Assembly (NCBI RefSeq): GCF_001642835.1
Contig: NZ_LXEI01000003.1
Coordinates: 238,368-302,367, forward strand
From: Pseudotamlana agarivorans
Lineage (GTDB): Bacteria; Bacteroidota; Bacteroidia; Flavobacteriales; Flavobacteriaceae
Direction of reading: 5' to 3'
Length of the DNA: 64,000 nt
Shown here: positions 17,931-26,843 of the stretch, piece by piece
Layout: the number at the start of each line of letters is the position of its first letter
How positions within the stretch are numbered: the stretch's first letter is position 1
Program-made: the position numbers and the translations under genes
The notes under the pieces: model-generated
What the model was told of the DNA's origin: nothing
The model's input: the letters and a program-made list of their open reading frames with translations, nothing else
Database searches by the model: none

Positions 17931-20213
17931 ATGATAATTAATAAAAAAACAATTATTAGTGCTTTTCTTAGTGTTTTTCTGCTAGGACTTATGTTTTCTT
18001 GTGAAAATCAAAATGAAACTTCAGGTGAAAAACAATCGTCTCCAAGTAAGGGGAGTCACCCCAAACTAATAATCACAAAGGCTGGGGTAGAAAAGATCCG
18101 TGCTGAGTTGGGTAATATTCCAATTTTTGATGCCTCTCTTCAAATAGCCAAAGATGAAGTTGATGCAGAAATAGCCTCAGGCATAGATACGCCGCTTCCA
18201 AAGGATTTTTCTGGTGGATATACTCATGAGCGTCATAAACGTAATTTCTTCATGTTAGAGAAAGCGGGTCTATTATATCAGATTTTAGATGACGAAAAAT
18301 ACGCTAAGTATGTTAAAGATATGTTGTTTCAATATGAAGCCATGTATAAGGACTTACCTGTGCATCCTCAAACGCGTTCATATGCTAGAGGGAAATTGTT
18401 TTGGCAATGTTTAAATGATTCTAACTGGTTGGTTTATGCAAGTCAAGGATACGATTGTATTTACGATTACTTGTCCGCTGAAGAAAGAGCTAAATTGGAA
18501 AATAACCTTTTCAGACCTTTTGCCGATTTTATTTCTATAGGAAATCCGCAATTTTATAACCGTGTTCATAACCATAGTACTTGGGGAAATGCTGCTGTGG
18601 GTATGATTGCTTTAGTTATGGATGATGATGAGTTATTACATCGTGCACTATATGGTATCGAGGATGATGGCATTGATGCCAATGCTAAAGATAATGATGG
18701 TGGTTATATTAAAAATGAAGACGGTAAGGCAGGTTTTTTAGCTAATTTAGAAGAGCCTTTTTCTCCAGACGGGTATTATACTGAAGGGCCGTATTACCAG
18801 CGTTATGCCATGTATCCGTTTTTAATTTTTTCTGAAGCCTTAAATAATGTAAAGCCAGAGCTTAAAATATTTGAGCATAAAAATGGAGTGCTATTAAAAG
18901 CAGTAAATGCGCTTTTAAACCTATCTGATGCCGATGGTGACTTTTTTCCATTAAACGATGGGCAAAAGGGAATGTCATATTATTCTAAAGAATTGGTGAC
19001 GGCTGTAGATATCGCTTATTTACATGGTTCTAAAAATCCAGAATTGTTAAGTATTGCAGAAAAGCAAAACCGAGTGTTGTTAGATGATTCTGGTTTGGCA
19101 GTTGCTTTGGGTATAAAGGAAGGTGCTGCAAAGCCCTTTGAGAAGAAGTCTATTAATTTTAGTGATGGGCCGCTAGGTAAACAAGGTGGTGTTGCTATTT
19201 TAAGAGACAATGATGTAGAGGTCGTTTTTAAATATGCGGCTCAAGGTTTAAGTCACGGACATTACGATAAATTATCTTTTTCGATGTATGAGTCTGGTCA
19301 GGAAGTTATTCAAGATTATGGTTTAGCACGATTTGTTAACATCGAACAAAAAGGAGGAGGTAATTATTTAAAAGAAAATAAAACTTGGGCTAAGCAAAGT
19401 ATTGCTCATAATACCATCATTCAAAATGAAGGAAGTCATTTTAATGGTAAGTATGATATTGGTTCACAACACCACTCCGAACTAAGCTTTTACGATTTTG
19501 ATAAAGATGGTATTAAAGTGGTAAGTGCACATGAAGCGAATGCATACCCAGGTACGATGCTTAAGCGTACTATGGCACTGATTAGTGATCCTGGTTTCGA
19601 ACAGCCTTATGTTTTGGATATTATGGCTGTGACTTCGAATCAAACGAATCAGTATGATTTTCCATATTACTACTTAGGTCAGGTTATGGAAACCAATTTT
19701 GAATATACCACACCTGAAATACTTAAGCCTTTAGGAGCTAAACACGGGTATCAGCATTTATTTGTTGAAGGCCATGGTAAAGCTAACGATGGCAACGCGA
19801 AGTTGTCGTGGTATCATGCGGGACGTTTCCATACCATAACAACCGTGACAAATGCTCAAGATGAAGTGTTTTTTACAAGAATTGGAGCTAATGATCCGGA
19901 GTTTAATTTGCGCAAGGAACCTGGGTTTATGATTAGAAAAAATAAAGTAAAAGATGCTGTTTTTGCATCTGTTATCGAGTCTCATGGTAGTTATAGTCCT
20001 GTATCGGAAAACGCGGTAAACTCTCATAGTCATATTGCAGAAGTCAAAGTGGTTTATAATGATGCTGATTATACGGCTATCTCGATAAAAGATATTCAAG
20101 GAAATATTAAAACATTTATTGTTTGCAATAATGAAGTTTCAAATGAGAAACAACACGAATTAGTAATAAACGGTAGTACATTTCAGTGGACTGGATCGTA
20201 TTACTTTAATTAG
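17931..20213 (+). CDS. PL17 oligoalginate lyase lipoprotein
   Basis: 760 residues. Lipoprotein signal ending at Cys24 (LGLMFSC). An alpha/alpha-barrel lyase domain (about 45-390) is followed by a heparinase II/III-like beta-sandwich (about 400-760). The NHSTW motif gives N214 and H215, and GPYYQRYA supplies Y288/Y289, matching the Asn, His and Tyr of characterised PL17 enzymes such as Alg17C. SHGHYDKLS is the usual metal-binding His segment of the second domain. PL17 enzymes release unsaturated monouronate exolytically, the last depolymerisation step, normally in the periplasm. The gene has its own promoter and operator. Confidence 0.95.
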   Translation: MIINKKTIISAFLSVFLLGLMFSCENQNETSGEKQSSPSKGSHPKLIITKAGVEKIRAELGNIPIFDASLQIAKDEVDAEIASGIDTPLPKDFSGGYTHERHKRNFFMLEKAGLLYQILDDEKYAKYVKDMLFQYEAMYKDLPVHPQTRSYARGKLFWQCLNDSNWLVYASQGYDCIYDYLSAEERAKLENNLFRPFADFISIGNPQFYNRVHNHSTWGNAAVGMIALVMDDDELLHRALYGIEDDGIDANAKDNDGGYIKNEDGKAGFLANLEEPFSPDGYYTEGPYYQRYAMYPFLIFSEALNNVKPELKIFEHKNGVLLKAVNALLNLSDADGDFFPLNDGQKGMSYYSKELVTAVDIAYLHGSKNPELLSIAEKQNRVLLDDSGLAVALGIKEGAAKPFEKKSINFSDGPLGKQGGVAILRDNDVEVVFKYAAQGLSHGHYDKLSFSMYESGQEVIQDYGLARFVNIEQKGGGNYLKENKTWAKQSIAHNTIIQNEGSHFNGKYDIGSQHHSELSFYDFDKDGIKVVSAHEANAYPGTMLKRTMALISDPGFEQPYVLDIMAVTSNQTNQYDFPYYYLGQVMETNFEYTTPEILKPLGAKHGYQHLFVEGHGKANDGNAKLSWYHAGRFHTITTVTNAQDEVFFTRIGANDPEFNLRKEPGFMIRKNKVKDAVFASVIESHGSYSPVSENAVNSHSHIAEVKVVYNDADYTAISIKDIQGNIKTFIVCNNEVSNEKQHELVINGSTFQWTGSYYFN

Positions 20214-20223
20214 TAAATAAAAA

Positions 20224-20337
20224 ATGATTATGGAAACATTTAGAGACATTAAACAATTTCTATTCCGATTTGATATTCGGTATCAGGGTAATTTACGAAG
20301 GCGTAGCATAGCGAATTTCGCATTTGAATTGCCTTAG
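20224..20337 (+). other. Short open frame in the PL17-susC gap, probably not a gene
   Basis: An ATG at 20224 opens about 37 codons to the TAG ending at 20337 (MIMETFRDIKQFLFRFDIRY and on). No family is recognised. The DNA also contains GCGAATTTCGC and other partial palindromes, so it may be structured RNA or spacer. Recorded because the gap is 641 bp. Confidence 0.15.
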
Positions 20338-20507
20338 TAGTCATGATTTATTTTTAAGGAAAGGGGCCTGACTTCGTTTTAAGGGGAAATTGTTTTTTTT
20401 TTAATTGCCTATAACAGAGAAGGGTTAGGGTTTTGTTAATTTTATAGTTAGCATTTTCACAATTATTGACTAGTGTAAATGATAATACTGTTAAAAATCA
20501 AAATTAT

Positions 20508-20569
20508 TTTGCTGTTAACATAATTTAACATATATTTGGTGAACCAAATTGGTAAACCAAACTGGTTTG
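20508..20569 (+). promoter_or_regulatory. Promoter and GntR-type operator of the susCD operon
   Basis: TTTG (20508-20511), a 19-bp spacer, then TATATTTG (20531-20538). The array reads TTTGGTGAACCAAA, TTGGTAAACCAA, ACTGGTTTGC: one perfect 14-bp palindrome-like site (TTTGGT, GA, ACCAAA, with shared centre) and a second site plus a half. It lies over 310 bp upstream of the susC start, so the mRNA has a long leader. Confidence 0.7.
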
Positions 20570-20854
20570 CGTCAACTAAATTAAATGTATAACTCTTTCT
20601 TAAAAATTATTTCTAGCATGAATTTATCGTAAAAAAAAGGAAAGGTTTGCGCCTTCTTTTTTAATGTTTACTTCTTATAGGAGGGAAGTAAATCAAAATT
20701 CACTCCAATTATCTAGTATTAATATGAACTCTCACAGTTATAATTTTTGTTAACAATTCATATTAGTTTTAGTAGGGGTAAAAAAATGCAGCTTAAGTGG
20801 TTATGTGCTTGAGTTGTAGTTAACTATACTATTTTAAACATAAAAAAACCAATT
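20570..20854 (+). promoter_or_regulatory. Long 5' leader of susC with terminator-like hairpin
   Basis: About 300 nt lie between the predicted transcription start and the susC ATG, with no gene. At 20631-20662 an A-rich GGAAAGG arm, a TTTGCG loop and a CCTTCTTTTTT arm form a hairpin ending in a U-run, as an intrinsic terminator would. A very short frame (MQLKWLCA) starts near 20787. Whether this is an attenuator, a site for a small RNA, or spacer is not decided by the sequence. Confidence 0.4.
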
Positions 20855-23800
20855 ATGAATTTAAAGAATAAATTAGCTCTAGTTGTGATATTGCTTTTTA
20901 GCATCACGGCAATTGCCCAAAGTGGAATTGTTCTGAAAGGAACCGTGGTGTCTGCAGAAGACGGTATTCCAATTCCGGGTGTAAATGTTATCGTTGTGGG
21001 TACTACAAGGGGTACTACAACAGATTTCGATGGTAACTACGAAATTAATGTGGAGCAAGGTGAGGCAGTGCAGTACTCTTATTTAGGGTTCGTGTCTCAA
21101 ACCAAACTTGTTAGTGGAAGTGGTCCATTAAATATTTCGTTAAGTGAAGATGTATCTCAGCTTGACGAAGTCGTGGTTATTGGTTATGGTGATCAAAAAG
21201 AAAAAGATATCACCAGTGCCTTAACCAAAGTTGATTCCAAAGAAATTCAAGACCGTTCAGTAGCTCGTGTTGAAAGTGCGCTTCAAGGTAAAGTTGCAGG
21301 TTTGAGAATTCAAACTACAAGTACAGAGGCTGGTGGAGATCCTAAAATCACATTAAGGGGACCAGGTTCTATTACAGGTTCATCTGCGCCACTTATTGTT
21401 ATAGATGGTGTGGTAATAGGAACCGATCCAGATATTTTAGGCTCTATTGATAATAACAATATCGAGTCTTTAAGTGTTTTAAAAGATGCTTCTTCGGTTG
21501 CTATCTACGGTTCTCGTGGTGCGAATGGTGTTATTTTAGTGACCTTAAAAGAAGGTGTTGTTGGTCAAACAAAATTCTCGTATAACACGTTTACTGGATA
21601 TAAGTTTACTAAGAATAATGAAAACTTCAATACGACCATTGCTGATGAGCGTGCGAGGTTAAATAGTTTGTCAGGAGAAGTTGCTGCTATTCCAGTTACA
21701 AGCCCAAGATATGCTGATATTAATAGATATTATGATACAGCTTATGCTGAACTTGAGGCTATGGAATTTATCGCATCATTAGGTGATGGCGAACAAAACT
21801 GGCAAGATGAGATTTTTAATGGCGGTGTTATTAAAAGTCACTCTTTAGCAGTTAGAGGTGGTACAGAATTAACTAGTTATACAGGTTCTATTGGGTATCT
21901 TGAGGATGAAGGTGTGGTTTTAGGAGATAATTTTCAGAAACTTAATGCAAGAATCAAGATAGATAGTAAATCTAAAAACAAGAAAATTAAATTTGGTGCT
22001 AATATTAGTGCAAACTATAACGACCAAAAAAGAGTACCTACTAGATTTACTGATCCTTTAAGACAATACGGTCATTTACCTCTTTATTTAAATGAAGAGC
22101 ATATGAAGTATATTACACAAGGTGATCCAGGAGATGCTGGTTTTCAGTTTGAAAATATAGGGGTAGGTAGCTACGGATTCTCTAGAGCTTTTGATCACGT
22201 GTTTACACAAGATCCAGACAATCCAAGAGCTATTAATAGAGATCCAGTTACAGGACTTCCAACTGTAAGTCCTTTAACTTCTGGAGGTTTAACTTTATCT
22301 ACTACTAAAAACGTACATCCTTTAGTTCATTATTTAGAAAGAGACCGTATCAAAAGGAAGTTGAACTTAAACACTTCTGCTTATATGGATTTCAAATTAG
22401 CAAAGGGACTTAACTTCAGACAATCTATTTCTGGTGTTTTCAGAACTGGTAAAAATAATAACAACGATTATTTTTACGGTCAAGAAAATAGAGATCAAGA
22501 GGCATTTCGTTTTGAATCTAGAGATGAAATGAACCAATACGCTATTGAGTCACTTCTTAAATATAATAGAAGTTTTGGAAAACATAATTTCAACTCAGTA
22601 TTTGGTTTTGAATATACAGAAAGACACTTCTACTATCAAGAAACTGAAGCTGTAGGTTATACTAACGATTTCAATAATAATATTGCTATTGCAGATGCTG
22701 GTATTTCATATACAGATAATGGTATGGATAAGTTAGTATCATATTTCGGAAGAATTGATTATAACTATAACGAGAAATATTTACTACAACTTTCGGCTCG
22801 TACTGATGGTAGTACAAGATTTGGTACTAACACAAGATACGGATTTTTCCCAGCAGCTTCTGCAGGTTGGATTCTTTCAAAGGAGGACTTCTTATCTAAT
22901 AGTGATGTCATTAGTTTCTTAAAATTAAGAGCGAGTTATGGTATTTCTGGTTCTAATGAAATTGATAATAACATATTCAACTCACTTTACCGATTTGAAG
23001 AGTCATTCAGTACTATAAGTTATCAAGGATTGTCTGGTGTAAAAGCTATTACACTAGCGAATCAAGATTTAGGATGGGAGCAATTAGTAGAGTTTAACCC
23101 TGGTCTTGATGTTACTTTTGGACGAAACCTATTTACTTTAGGTGTAGATTATTATACTAGAAGTAGTAAAGACTTAATCCTATTCGCGCCTGTTTCAGGA
23201 GTATATGGAGCTGATAACTGGCTTCAAAATATTGGAGAGGTGAAAAATGAAGGTGTTGAAATTGAAGTAGGTTCAAGAATTTATACGTCAGAAAATTTAA
23301 GTTGGAAAGCTTCAGGTAACTTTTCTTTAAACAGAAACGAAGTAGTGAGTTTAGGTAATAACGATCAGATTCTTTCAAGAATTGATCAAGACACTAGACC
23401 TACAGAATTTATTGCTCGTGTTGGTCAACCTATAACATCTTTTTATGGTTGGGTTTATGAGAAGGAAATGCCTTTAGAATGGGTAGATAATCCTTTTAAT
23501 AGATTTAATAATGATTATGCTCACGTTTACGTAAAAGATTTAAATGGTGATGGTATTATCGATGGTGATGATAGAACGGAACTAGGTAATCCTTATCCAG
23601 ATTTTATGTGGGGTTTAAATTCTGAACTTGTTTACAAAAACTTTGATTTTGGATTCCAATTCCAAGGATCTCATGGAGGTGAAGTTAGGGTTGCAGATTT
23701 AGATCAAATGTATTACGCTAGTGAGTCTGCTGTAAATGCAGTTTCAAGTTTCGTAGACAGAGATTTATTAGTACACAGAAGATATACTGATGATCATATT

Positions 23801-24070
23801 CAAGATGCTTCTTTCGTAGCTTTAAGAAATTTAACATTAGGTTTTACTGTACCAGAATCATTTACTACAAAGTATAACATTGATAAATTAAGATTATATA
23901 TAACTGGTGAGAATTTATTATACTTTACTGCTGCAGATTACGAAGGGTTTAACCCAGAAGCTGCTGGTCAAACATCTGATAATGCCAATACGCCTTTAAC
24001 AGCAGGTTACCAAAGAGGTGATGGTCCAGTAATAAAAACTATTTCAGCAGGGATTAACTTTAATTTTTAA
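20855..24070 (+). CDS. SusC-like TonB-dependent alginate oligomer importer
   Basis: 1071 residues: signal peptide (1-21), carboxypeptidase-D-like regulatory domain (about 25-100, with GVNVIVVGTTRGTTTDFDGNYEINV), a TonB-box/plug domain (LDEVVVIGYG, LRGPGSITGSSAPLIVIDGV, VLKDASSVAIYGSRGANGVILVT) and a 22-strand barrel ending in aromatic ISAGINFNF, the usual OMP end. It pairs with SusD, whose gene starts 6 bp after the stop. Together they form the pedal-bin transporter that brings oligosaccharides through the outer membrane, here alginate oligomers from the lyase context. Confidence 0.95.
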   Translation: MNLKNKLALVVILLFSITAIAQSGIVLKGTVVSAEDGIPIPGVNVIVVGTTRGTTTDFDGNYEINVEQGEAVQYSYLGFVSQTKLVSGSGPLNISLSEDVSQLDEVVVIGYGDQKEKDITSALTKVDSKEIQDRSVARVESALQGKVAGLRIQTTSTEAGGDPKITLRGPGSITGSSAPLIVIDGVVIGTDPDILGSIDNNNIESLSVLKDASSVAIYGSRGANGVILVTLKEGVVGQTKFSYNTFTGYKFTKNNENFNTTIADERARLNSLSGEVAAIPVTSPRYADINRYYDTAYAELEAMEFIASLGDGEQNWQDEIFNGGVIKSHSLAVRGGTELTSYTGSIGYLEDEGVVLGDNFQKLNARIKIDSKSKNKKIKFGANISANYNDQKRVPTRFTDPLRQYGHLPLYLNEEHMKYITQGDPGDAGFQFENIGVGSYGFSRAFDHVFTQDPDNPRAINRDPVTGLPTVSPLTSGGLTLSTTKNVHPLVHYLERDRIKRKLNLNTSAYMDFKLAKGLNFRQSISGVFRTGKNNNNDYFYGQENRDQEAFRFESRDEMNQYAIESLLKYNRSFGKHNFNSVFGFEYTERHFYYQETEAVGYTNDFNNNIAIADAGISYTDNGMDKLVSYFGRIDYNYNEKYLLQLSARTDGSTRFGTNTRYGFFPAASAGWILSKEDFLSNSDVISFLKLRASYGISGSNEIDNNIFNSLYRFEESFSTISYQGLSGVKAITLANQDLGWEQLVEFNPGLDVTFGRNLFTLGVDYYTRSSKDLILFAPVSGVYGADNWLQNIGEVKNEGVEIEVGSRIYTSENLSWKASGNFSLNRNEVVSLGNNDQILSRIDQDTRPTEFIARVGQPITSFYGWVYEKEMPLEWVDNPFNRFNNDYAHVYVKDLNGDGIIDGDDRTELGNPYPDFMWGLNSELVYKNFDFGFQFQGSHGGEVRVADLDQMYYASESAVNAVSSFVDRDLLVHRRYTDDHIQDASFVALRNLTLGFTVPESFTTKYNIDKLRLYITGENLLYFTAADYEGFNPEAAGQTSDNANTPLTAGYQRGDGPVIKTISAGINFNF

Positions 24071-24076
24071 TTAATT

Positions 24077-25624
24077 ATGAAAAAGATATATAAAAATATT
24101 ATAGCTTGTTTTTCAGTCGCTGCTTTATTAACGGGTTGTGCTGAAGAATTAGACTTAACAAATCCAACAGCACTTTCTATAGAAGAGCTGTTAGAAACCG
24201 ACAACGGGTTTGAATTTTTAGCGAATGGAGTGCTTGATGCTTATCAAAAAATTCCAGCTAATGAGTTTTTATTAACAGAACTTAGATCGGATAACGTAAG
24301 AGCAAATTCTGAAAATGGAAACTATCCAGATTTTAATGCTTACGATATCGATCCAAATAACGGTGATGTTGCTACGTATTATTCTAACAATTATGCTGTT
24401 ATAAAGCATGCAAATACGATTATAGATAACCGTTTTCTTGCACCTGAAGAATATCAATATGCCGTTGGTGAAGCTTACTTTATGCGTGCATTAGCTCACT
24501 TTAATTTAGTGAGAGCTTATCAAAACATTCCTTATGTTGATAAGGTGTTAGATGTTACTAAAGATGAGGCTTTAGATTATCCACAATTACCTGAAGCAGA
24601 TGTTTATGCTAAAATAATTGAAGATTTTAAAACGTCAATCGCTTATTTAAGTGGTGTAGAACAAAATAGATACCGCCCTTCAGCAGGTGCTGCTATTTGT
24701 TTAACAGCTAAAGCGTATTTAAGTCAACCAAATCCTAACTATTCTGAAGCAGAATTATTATTAGCTTCTGTTGTTGATAATCATGATGATTACGATTATC
24801 GTTTAATTACATCGCCTAATGAGAATATTCCAATTTTTGATCATTATGCTAAATTAATTGACAATTATGGTCATGTATTTGGAAATGCATTAGATAGCAA
24901 CGGATTCACAGATGGTGTTCCTGATGGTGCATGGGTTAATAGTCCTGCACGTGAAATTAACGATGAAGTTATTTTTGCCATCGCTTATGAGTTAGCATTA
25001 AGTGATAATTATGTAACAAGTGATAGTGATTTAAACAGTCAGGTACAAACAGATTCAGAATCATTTAGTTTTGCTATGACTTTACAAGGGCCATCTAATG
25101 GTGTAAACATTGCTACTTTAGATTTCTTAACTGTAATGACTCCAGAATTACAACCAGTAAGATTTTATGGAAGTATTGATCCTTTATCTTATAACCCTTC
25201 TATTCCTACAAACGATACCTTTAGTGCTAAGTTCCCTACTGCAGGAGAAATTGGCGATAACGATTGGATCGTTTTAAGATATGCAGATGTGTTATTGTTA
25301 TATGCTGAAGCTATTTTAGCAGGAAATAACAGTACAACCGATTCTAGAGCAGTATCGGCATTTAATGAAGTGCGTCAAAGAGCAGGGTTAGATCCAGAAG
25401 TAGAAGTTACAAAACAAGCTTTATTAGACGAGAGACGCGTTGAGTTTGTATACGAAAACCAACGTTTATACGATTTAATTCGTTTTGGTGAAGCTGATAA
25501 CGTTTTACAAAAGTTCTCAGACGATAACAGTTTATTCTACACAAGTCCAAAGAAATACCTTCCTTTCCCACAAAGAGAGCGAGATAACTTACCTAATTTT
25601 TACGATCAAAATGATGGATACTAA
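24077..25624 (+). CDS. SusD-like surface alginate-binding lipoprotein
   Basis: 515 residues. Lipoprotein signal ending at Cys21 (ALLTGC). SusD features: N-terminal TPR-like helices (EAYFMRALAHFNLVRAYQNIPY), a RPSAGAAICLTAKAYL helix, and the C-terminal NEVRQRAGL, LLDERRVEFVYENQRLYDLIRFG and YLPFPQRE segments. It caps the SusC barrel and captures alginate oligosaccharides. The next gene starts 13 bp downstream; the frame allows an earlier overlapping start there, but that would read out of the SusD C-terminus. Confidence 0.95.
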   Translation: MKKIYKNIIACFSVAALLTGCAEELDLTNPTALSIEELLETDNGFEFLANGVLDAYQKIPANEFLLTELRSDNVRANSENGNYPDFNAYDIDPNNGDVATYYSNNYAVIKHANTIIDNRFLAPEEYQYAVGEAYFMRALAHFNLVRAYQNIPYVDKVLDVTKDEALDYPQLPEADVYAKIIEDFKTSIAYLSGVEQNRYRPSAGAAICLTAKAYLSQPNPNYSEAELLLASVVDNHDDYDYRLITSPNENIPIFDHYAKLIDNYGHVFGNALDSNGFTDGVPDGAWVNSPAREINDEVIFAIAYELALSDNYVTSDSDLNSQVQTDSESFSFAMTLQGPSNGVNIATLDFLTVMTPELQPVRFYGSIDPLSYNPSIPTNDTFSAKFPTAGEIGDNDWIVLRYADVLLLYAEAILAGNNSTTDSRAVSAFNEVRQRAGLDPEVEVTKQALLDERRVEFVYENQRLYDLIRFGEADNVLQKFSDDNSLFYTSPKKYLPFPQRERDNLPNFYDQNDGY

Positions 25625-25637
25625 AAACCTAAAAATT

Positions 25638-26831
25638 ATGAAAAAATATTTGTTTAATGTGAGGTATGTCGCAGCAGTTGCATTGTTATCTTTTGCATCT
25701 TGTGTTAATGATGATTTACCAGATGTTGGAGATTTAGAAGATATAACAGGACCAACACCTTTTTATAGTTTTAGCGATGTGTCTTCTTCAGAATTCGATT
25801 GTAATGATGTCGAGTTATCTGCCAATTATGATTATTTCTTTCAAGCTGGAACAAATTTAGCTGTGAACGGAACGCAATATGATTGGACGGTTACCCCAGA
25901 TACAGGATTAGTTCTTATTAATAAAGATTTACCAATCTTACAACAAAGTATCGATGCTGCTGATGCTACTGTTGTTGGTATTCAATCTGAAATTGATAAA
26001 TTGGAATTTAAAATACCTTGTGAATCTGATCCTGCTAAAAAAGCAGTAATGGAACAAGAAGTCATTAAGTTGAAAGCACAAAAAGCCGTAGCAGAAGCTT
26101 CTCGAAGTGAAGAAACTATAGCTCTTATTGCTTACTACAACGAACAAATTGACAATCTTCCTGAAGGTACTTTGCAAGATCGTGAAGTTATATTCGGATT
26201 CCCTGGACCAGGTGTTTACGATGTAAGTTTAAAAGTGACAGATAACCTTGGGAAATCTGATGTAACACTAAAAACAATTACGGTTGATCAAGCTGTACCT
26301 ACGGTACCAGTACCTGAAATTTCTGAAGCAGGTTTCGAGGATAATGATTTATTTGATGGTTCTGGTGATGGTAGAGATTCATGGAGAGTTCCTAGTAATG
26401 CTGCTTGGAGTCCTCTTGGTGGTGGAACTACAGTACCTCAAATTAACTCTAATTCAGAGTTAGGATCTGTGCCAGAAGGCTTACAGTCTGCTAAATTCCC
26501 ATCAGGTGGAGATAGAGTTGCTTACCAAGAGATTGAAGTGACACCAGGTGCGACTTATGTGATTTCTTATTTCACAGCATTTAACCTAGATAGCCCTGGC
26601 GAAATGACGTTATCAATCCTTACACCTAATACATCGTCTTATGCAGAATCGTTATTAACTTCTAATATTATTGCATCTAGAACAGAAAGTAATGATGGAA
26701 GAATAGCTGATGTATTTAAGAAACATGCCATTACTTTTGAGGCAGGTACTAATGAATCTGTGATAATTTTCGCAACTAATTCAGGTGATGAATACAGATT
26801 AGACGCTTTTGAAATTTCAGTAAAAAATTAA
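25638..26831 (+). CDS. Surface glycan-binding lipoprotein with PKD-like and CBM-like domains
   Basis: 397 residues from the ATG at 25638, chosen because it is directly followed by a lipoprotein signal (ALLSFASC, Cys22). The open frame extends upstream into susD, but those codons do not look like signal sequence. The first domain is PKD-like (TQYDWTVTPDTGL, then GVYDVSLKVTDNLGKSDV) and is interrupted by about 75 residues of predicted paired helices (residues 103-178). The C-terminal part (about 220-397) looks like a jelly-roll carbohydrate-binding module (SAKFPSGGDRVAYQEIEVTPGATYVISYF). Position after SusD is typical of SusE/F-like binding proteins. Confidence 0.8.
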   Translation: MKKYLFNVRYVAAVALLSFASCVNDDLPDVGDLEDITGPTPFYSFSDVSSSEFDCNDVELSANYDYFFQAGTNLAVNGTQYDWTVTPDTGLVLINKDLPILQQSIDAADATVVGIQSEIDKLEFKIPCESDPAKKAVMEQEVIKLKAQKAVAEASRSEETIALIAYYNEQIDNLPEGTLQDREVIFGFPGPGVYDVSLKVTDNLGKSDVTLKTITVDQAVPTVPVPEISEAGFEDNDLFDGSGDGRDSWRVPSNAAWSPLGGGTTVPQINSNSELGSVPEGLQSAKFPSGGDRVAYQEIEVTPGATYVISYFTAFNLDSPGEMTLSILTPNTSSYAESLLTSNIIASRTESNDGRIADVFKKHAITFEAGTNESVIIFATNSGDEYRLDAFEISVKN

Positions 26832-26843
26832 AACTAAACTATT

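Noticed and set aside
25485..25637. Longer start for the first surface binding protein, overlapping susD
   Set aside because: The extra 51 residues are a shadow of the SusD C-terminus and would place the lipoprotein signal inside the protein; ATG 25638 gives a proper signal.
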